Assembly (NCBI GenBank): GCA_028684405.1
Contig: JAQUGA010000051.1
Location: 4,508-13,134, forward strand
DNA from: Bacteroidales bacterium
GTDB taxonomy: Bacteria > Bacteroidota > Bacteroidia > Bacteroidales > WCHB1-69
Direction: 5' to 3'
DNA: 8,627 nucleotides
In this document: positions 6,179 to 8,627 of the stretch, piece by piece
How the letters are laid out: each line of letters opens with the position of its first letter
Position numbering within the stretch: position 1 is the first letter of the stretch
Notes under the pieces: generated by a model
What the model was told of the DNA's origin: nothing
Databases searched by the model: none
Seen by the model: the letters and a program-made list of their open reading frames with translations, nothing else
Translations under genes and position numbers: made by a program

Positions 6179-6186
6179 TAATTTTG
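6179..6186 (+). promoter_or_regulatory. -7 element of the BatA-domain gene
   Basis: TAATTTTG matches TAnnTTTG, 14 nt before the ATG at 6201, implying a leader of only about 7-10 nt. Its presence suggests the gene is not simply read through from the upstream adenylation-like gene. Confidence 0.48.
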
Positions 6187-6200
6187 TAAAAAAATATGGT

Positions 6201-8243
6201 ATGACATTTTTAAATCCTGCTTTTCTCTATGCTTTCCTTGTATTGCTTATTCCTATAGCCATTCATCTATTTAATTTCCAGAAATACAAACCTCTGCTTT
6301 TTTCGAATCTTCAGTTTTTACTCACGATTCAATCGAAAACAAAACAACAATCCCAGTTAAAAAGAGTTCTACTTTTAATCAGTCGTTTATTGATTTTCAG
6401 CTGTTTAGTAATTGCATTTGCACAACCTGTTCTAAAAAAAGGAGACCAAAACAACATCACTTCCGAAAACCTCATTGTTGTTTTTATTGATAACTCATTG
6501 AGCATGGGAGCATTTAGCTCAGAAGGCATTGTAATGATGGATTTGGCAAAAGAAAAAGCCACAGAAACCATTGAGCAATTTGCACATCACGACAAATTTA
6601 TGATTTTGACCAACGAATTGGAAGGGGGTAGCTTTCGAATTATCAATAAAGACGATGCTCTCAATAGCATCGAAAACATTCAATTGAGTCATTATTCTCG
6701 AAATTTAAATCTTATTTTTAAACGAATAAATGATGTTTTTGAAAACCACAAAGAGGAATTAAAAATCATATCTATTATTTCTGATTTTCAATTGCCCAAT
6801 GCCATTTTCGACAAATCGGTCATAAATCCAGAGGCACGCATTGTGCTTAACGTTCTGGAGCATCAAAGTAAAAACAATATTTTTATTGACAGTTGCTGGT
6901 TTGAGATGCCGATTATTCGTCAGAATCAGCAATTAAGTTTAAATGTAAATGTTGTAAATCAATCCGATCAAGATTTCGACATGTTGCCCTTACATCTGAT
7001 AATCAACAACAAAGAAATAACTTCTACCGTTTTCGACATCAAAGCCAACAGTCAACAAACCGCTATTTTAAACTATATTGAAACCACAGAAGGAATAAAA
7101 CATGCCGAAATAAGAACCGATGACAAAGGCAGTTTTAACTATGATGATAATTTCTATTTTTCGTATGATTTGAAAAATGAAATTAGCGTACTGGAATTGT
7201 ATGAAAAGAAAAACTCTTCCTATTTAAAATCTTTATTTACAGTTGATTCCTTGTTTAACTTTACTTCAACAAACATCAAAAACATTGACTATTCAAGCCT
7301 GGGAAATTATAATTTTATTATTTTATCAGATATTTCCGAAATTGCCGACGGAACTATTTCGGAGCTAAACAAAGCCTTATCTGGTGGTTCTGTTTTACTT
7401 TGCATCCCCTCTTTGGATGCAGATTACTCGAAATTAAATCAATTTTCGAACGAAATTGCCGGTGTACAATACTCCAATATAGACACTTCCAGAACACAAA
7501 TTGAAGAACTGGCTTTGGAACATTATTTATTCAAAAATGTATTTGAGCAAATTCCAAACACCATGGATCTGCCAGTGATTTTAAAAAGATTTCCAATTCT
7601 TCCCCAGTCGGGCTTAATTCCTTTGATTAAATTAATGGACGGCTCTCTTTTTATAGGCTTATCAAATTCAGATGGAAAAAATATATTCTTTATGTCGGCG
7701 GCATTGGATGACAAATCGGGAAACTTTCATCGTCATGCATTAATTGTTCCTACGTTTATGAATATGGCAATTTACTCGAAAAGCAGCAGTGATTTGTATT
7801 ATAAAATCGGAAATCTTAATGAAATTAGTATAAAAACCGAGAAAACGCTTTCTGATGGAGCCATTCAATTAATAAATAAGAAAACGAAAAATGAATTTAT
7901 CCCAGCTTTTTCGATTCGTTCAAACGACATAAAAATATTTCCTCATATTGAAGACTTGGAAGCTGGGAATTATGACATTGTAAATGCTGGAAACATATTG
8001 GGAGGCATAGCTTTCAATCGCAATCCCGAAGAGTCTCAAATGAACTTTTTCGACGAAAAAACCTTAAATAAGTTTATAAAAGATGAAAATCTCGAAAACG
8101 TCAAAATTGTAAACCAAAGCACCAATCTAACTAAATCTTTCGAGCGAATTTTGAATAAATCAAGTTCGATTTGGAGTTATTTTATAGTATTAGCATTGCT
8201 GTTTTTAATTGTAGAAATAGCCATTATTCGATTCAGTAAATAA
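6201..8243 (+). CDS. BatA-domain / von Willebrand A-like inner-membrane protein
   Basis: A 680-residue membrane protein of the Bacteroidota BatA-domain type; molecular function is not established. Residues 1-78 are the BatA N-terminal module: a first membrane helix (about 4-23) running into IPIAIHLFNFQKYKPLLFSNLQFL (17-40), a basic cytoplasmic loop, and a second helix (about 55-76) ending AFAQPVL. A von Willebrand A-like domain follows: VVFIDNSLSMG (93-103) carries the DxSxS metal-ion (MIDAS) motif (Asp97, Ser99, Ser101), and IISIISDFQLPNA corresponds to the second conserved Asp strand. The long middle and C-terminal part is probably periplasmic, and a last membrane helix lies at about 658-677 with a short basic end. 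Classical BatA/B/D/E and MoxR-ATPase genes are absent nearby, so this is an orphan copy. A -7 element (6179-6186) leaves a leader of roughly 10 nt before the ATG; a strong hairpin follows the stop. Topology is inferred from hydrophobicity and charge only. Confidence 0.85.
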   Translation: MTFLNPAFLYAFLVLLIPIAIHLFNFQKYKPLLFSNLQFLLTIQSKTKQQSQLKRVLLLISRLLIFSCLVIAFAQPVLKKGDQNNITSENLIVVFIDNSLSMGAFSSEGIVMMDLAKEKATETIEQFAHHDKFMILTNELEGGSFRIINKDDALNSIENIQLSHYSRNLNLIFKRINDVFENHKEELKIISIISDFQLPNAIFDKSVINPEARIVLNVLEHQSKNNIFIDSCWFEMPIIRQNQQLSLNVNVVNQSDQDFDMLPLHLIINNKEITSTVFDIKANSQQTAILNYIETTEGIKHAEIRTDDKGSFNYDDNFYFSYDLKNEISVLELYEKKNSSYLKSLFTVDSLFNFTSTNIKNIDYSSLGNYNFIILSDISEIADGTISELNKALSGGSVLLCIPSLDADYSKLNQFSNEIAGVQYSNIDTSRTQIEELALEHYLFKNVFEQIPNTMDLPVILKRFPILPQSGLIPLIKLMDGSLFIGLSNSDGKNIFFMSAALDDKSGNFHRHALIVPTFMNMAIYSKSSSDLYYKIGNLNEISIKTEKTLSDGAIQLINKKTKNEFIPAFSIRSNDIKIFPHIEDLEAGNYDIVNAGNILGGIAFNRNPEESQMNFFDEKTLNKFIKDENLENVKIVNQSTNLTKSFERILNKSSSIWSYFIVLALLFLIVEIAIIRFSK

Positions 8244-8273
8244 AACTCTAATTTTATAAAACGCACACGTATA

Positions 8274-8313
8274 CAGAGAAAGTCACAATGTTTTTTTATT
8301 GTGGCTTTCTCTG
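8274..8313 (+). terminator. strong hairpin after the BatA-domain gene
   Basis: Arms 8274-8289 (CAGAGAAAGTCACAAT) and 8298-8313 (ATTGTGGCTTTCTCTG) pair over 16 bp with one T-G position, which is a U-G wobble in the plus-strand RNA but an A-C mismatch in the minus-strand RNA. The loop is GTTTTTTT. It starts 31 bp after the BatA-domain stop. The downstream tract is only ATTTT, so a plus-strand terminator or 3'-end stabilising hairpin is more likely than one serving the convergent HMA gene. Confidence 0.65.
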
Positions 8314-8350
8314 ATTTTAAAACCGTATTGGCACTCTATAAAGCACAAAT

Positions 8351-8627
8351 TTATTTTATTTTTTTGGACTTTGTCTCTTTTTTCTTCATTTCAGTCCGGT
8401 CATACTTACAGCATTGGGGAAGTGCATTATAAACCTCATCTTTGGCTTTGTACATGGGCGTATCGTGTCCTACATTCGCAATTGCCATTTGTAACTTTTG
8501 CAATGATGTTTTGGATTCATCAAAAGAAACTTTCAACATATTAGTTCTCTGATTCCAATTGGCAGCATTGACTCCATCCATCGATTTTGCAGTTTCTTCA
8601 ATGCGATCCTTGCACATTCCACAACTG
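8351..8627 (-). CDS. heavy-metal-associated (HMA) domain protein, N-terminus cut off by window edge
   Basis: The last 91 residues of a small protein are visible. They begin SCGMCKDRIE, holding the CxxC metal-binding pair (Cys-Gly-Met-Cys) of the HMA/ferredoxin-like fold, followed by MDGVNAANWNQRTNMLKVSFDE and KLQMAIANVGHDT, the conserved beta-strand and second helix. After the fold comes NALPQCCKYDR, a second cysteine motif that I recall from Bacteroidota secreted HMA proteins, then a Lys-rich tail. By analogy it binds or carries Cu(I), Hg(II) or a similar soft metal, possibly in the periplasm. The open frame continues past the right edge, and the ATG inside CGMC cannot be the start because it would break the metal site. 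The missing N-terminus probably holds a signal peptide; this cannot be checked here. It converges on the BatA-domain gene with about 107 bp between stops. Confidence 0.85.
   Translation of the reverse strand, partial: SCGMCKDRIEETAKSMDGVNAANWNQRTNMLKVSFDESKTSLQKLQMAIANVGHDTPMYKAKDEVYNALPQCCKYDRTEMKKKETKSKKIK

Overview
The window is AT-rich and looks like chromosome from a member of the Bacteroidota. Four things point that way: TAnnTTTG-type -7 promoter elements sit just upstream of most genes, obvious Shine-Dalgarno sequences are lacking, there is a BatA-domain protein of the typical Bacteroidota form, and the ArsR regulator and the CxxC/LPxCCK heavy-metal-binding protein are both of a Bacteroidota type. 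An order cannot be fixed from this sequence. No rRNA, tRNA, CRISPR array, insertion sequence or phage gene is visible.

Left part (1-2509, all on the minus strand). A compact cluster reads leftwards: mqnB (futalosine hydrolase), mqnD (1,4-dihydroxy-6-naphthoate synthase, overlapping mqnB by 11 bp) and hldD/rfaD (ADP-heptose 6-epimerase, 13 bp further on, running off the left edge). mqnB and mqnD are two steps of the futalosine route to menaquinone; hldD makes the heptose donor for lipopolysaccharide core. Upstream lies a separate small ArsR-family gene. It ends in a good hairpin terminator whose T-tract abuts the mqnB promoter.

Middle (2510-2938). About 430 bp without a convincing gene. It holds the arsR promoter, a perfect 10-bp inverted repeat that would suit an operator, an imperfect direct repeat, and the promoter of the next gene.

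Right part (2939-8243, plus strand). Three genes, each with its own -7 element, appear to be separate transcription units: an exported protein made almost wholly of 17 MORN-type repeats with a very regular 24-residue period; a 508-residue protein with the full DltA/NRPS-type adenylation fold but with nearly every catalytic signature residue replaced (a likely pseudoenzyme, and the most interesting item here); and a 680-residue BatA-domain/von Willebrand A-like inner-membrane protein. A 16-bp-stem hairpin follows. A convergent minus-strand gene for a small heavy-metal-associated (HMA) protein then enters from the right edge.

Most of the window is ordinary housekeeping or envelope-related content. 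The degenerate adenylation protein is the one candidate for an undescribed function. Nothing next to it (no carrier protein, no DltB-like or NRPS module) reveals a pathway.
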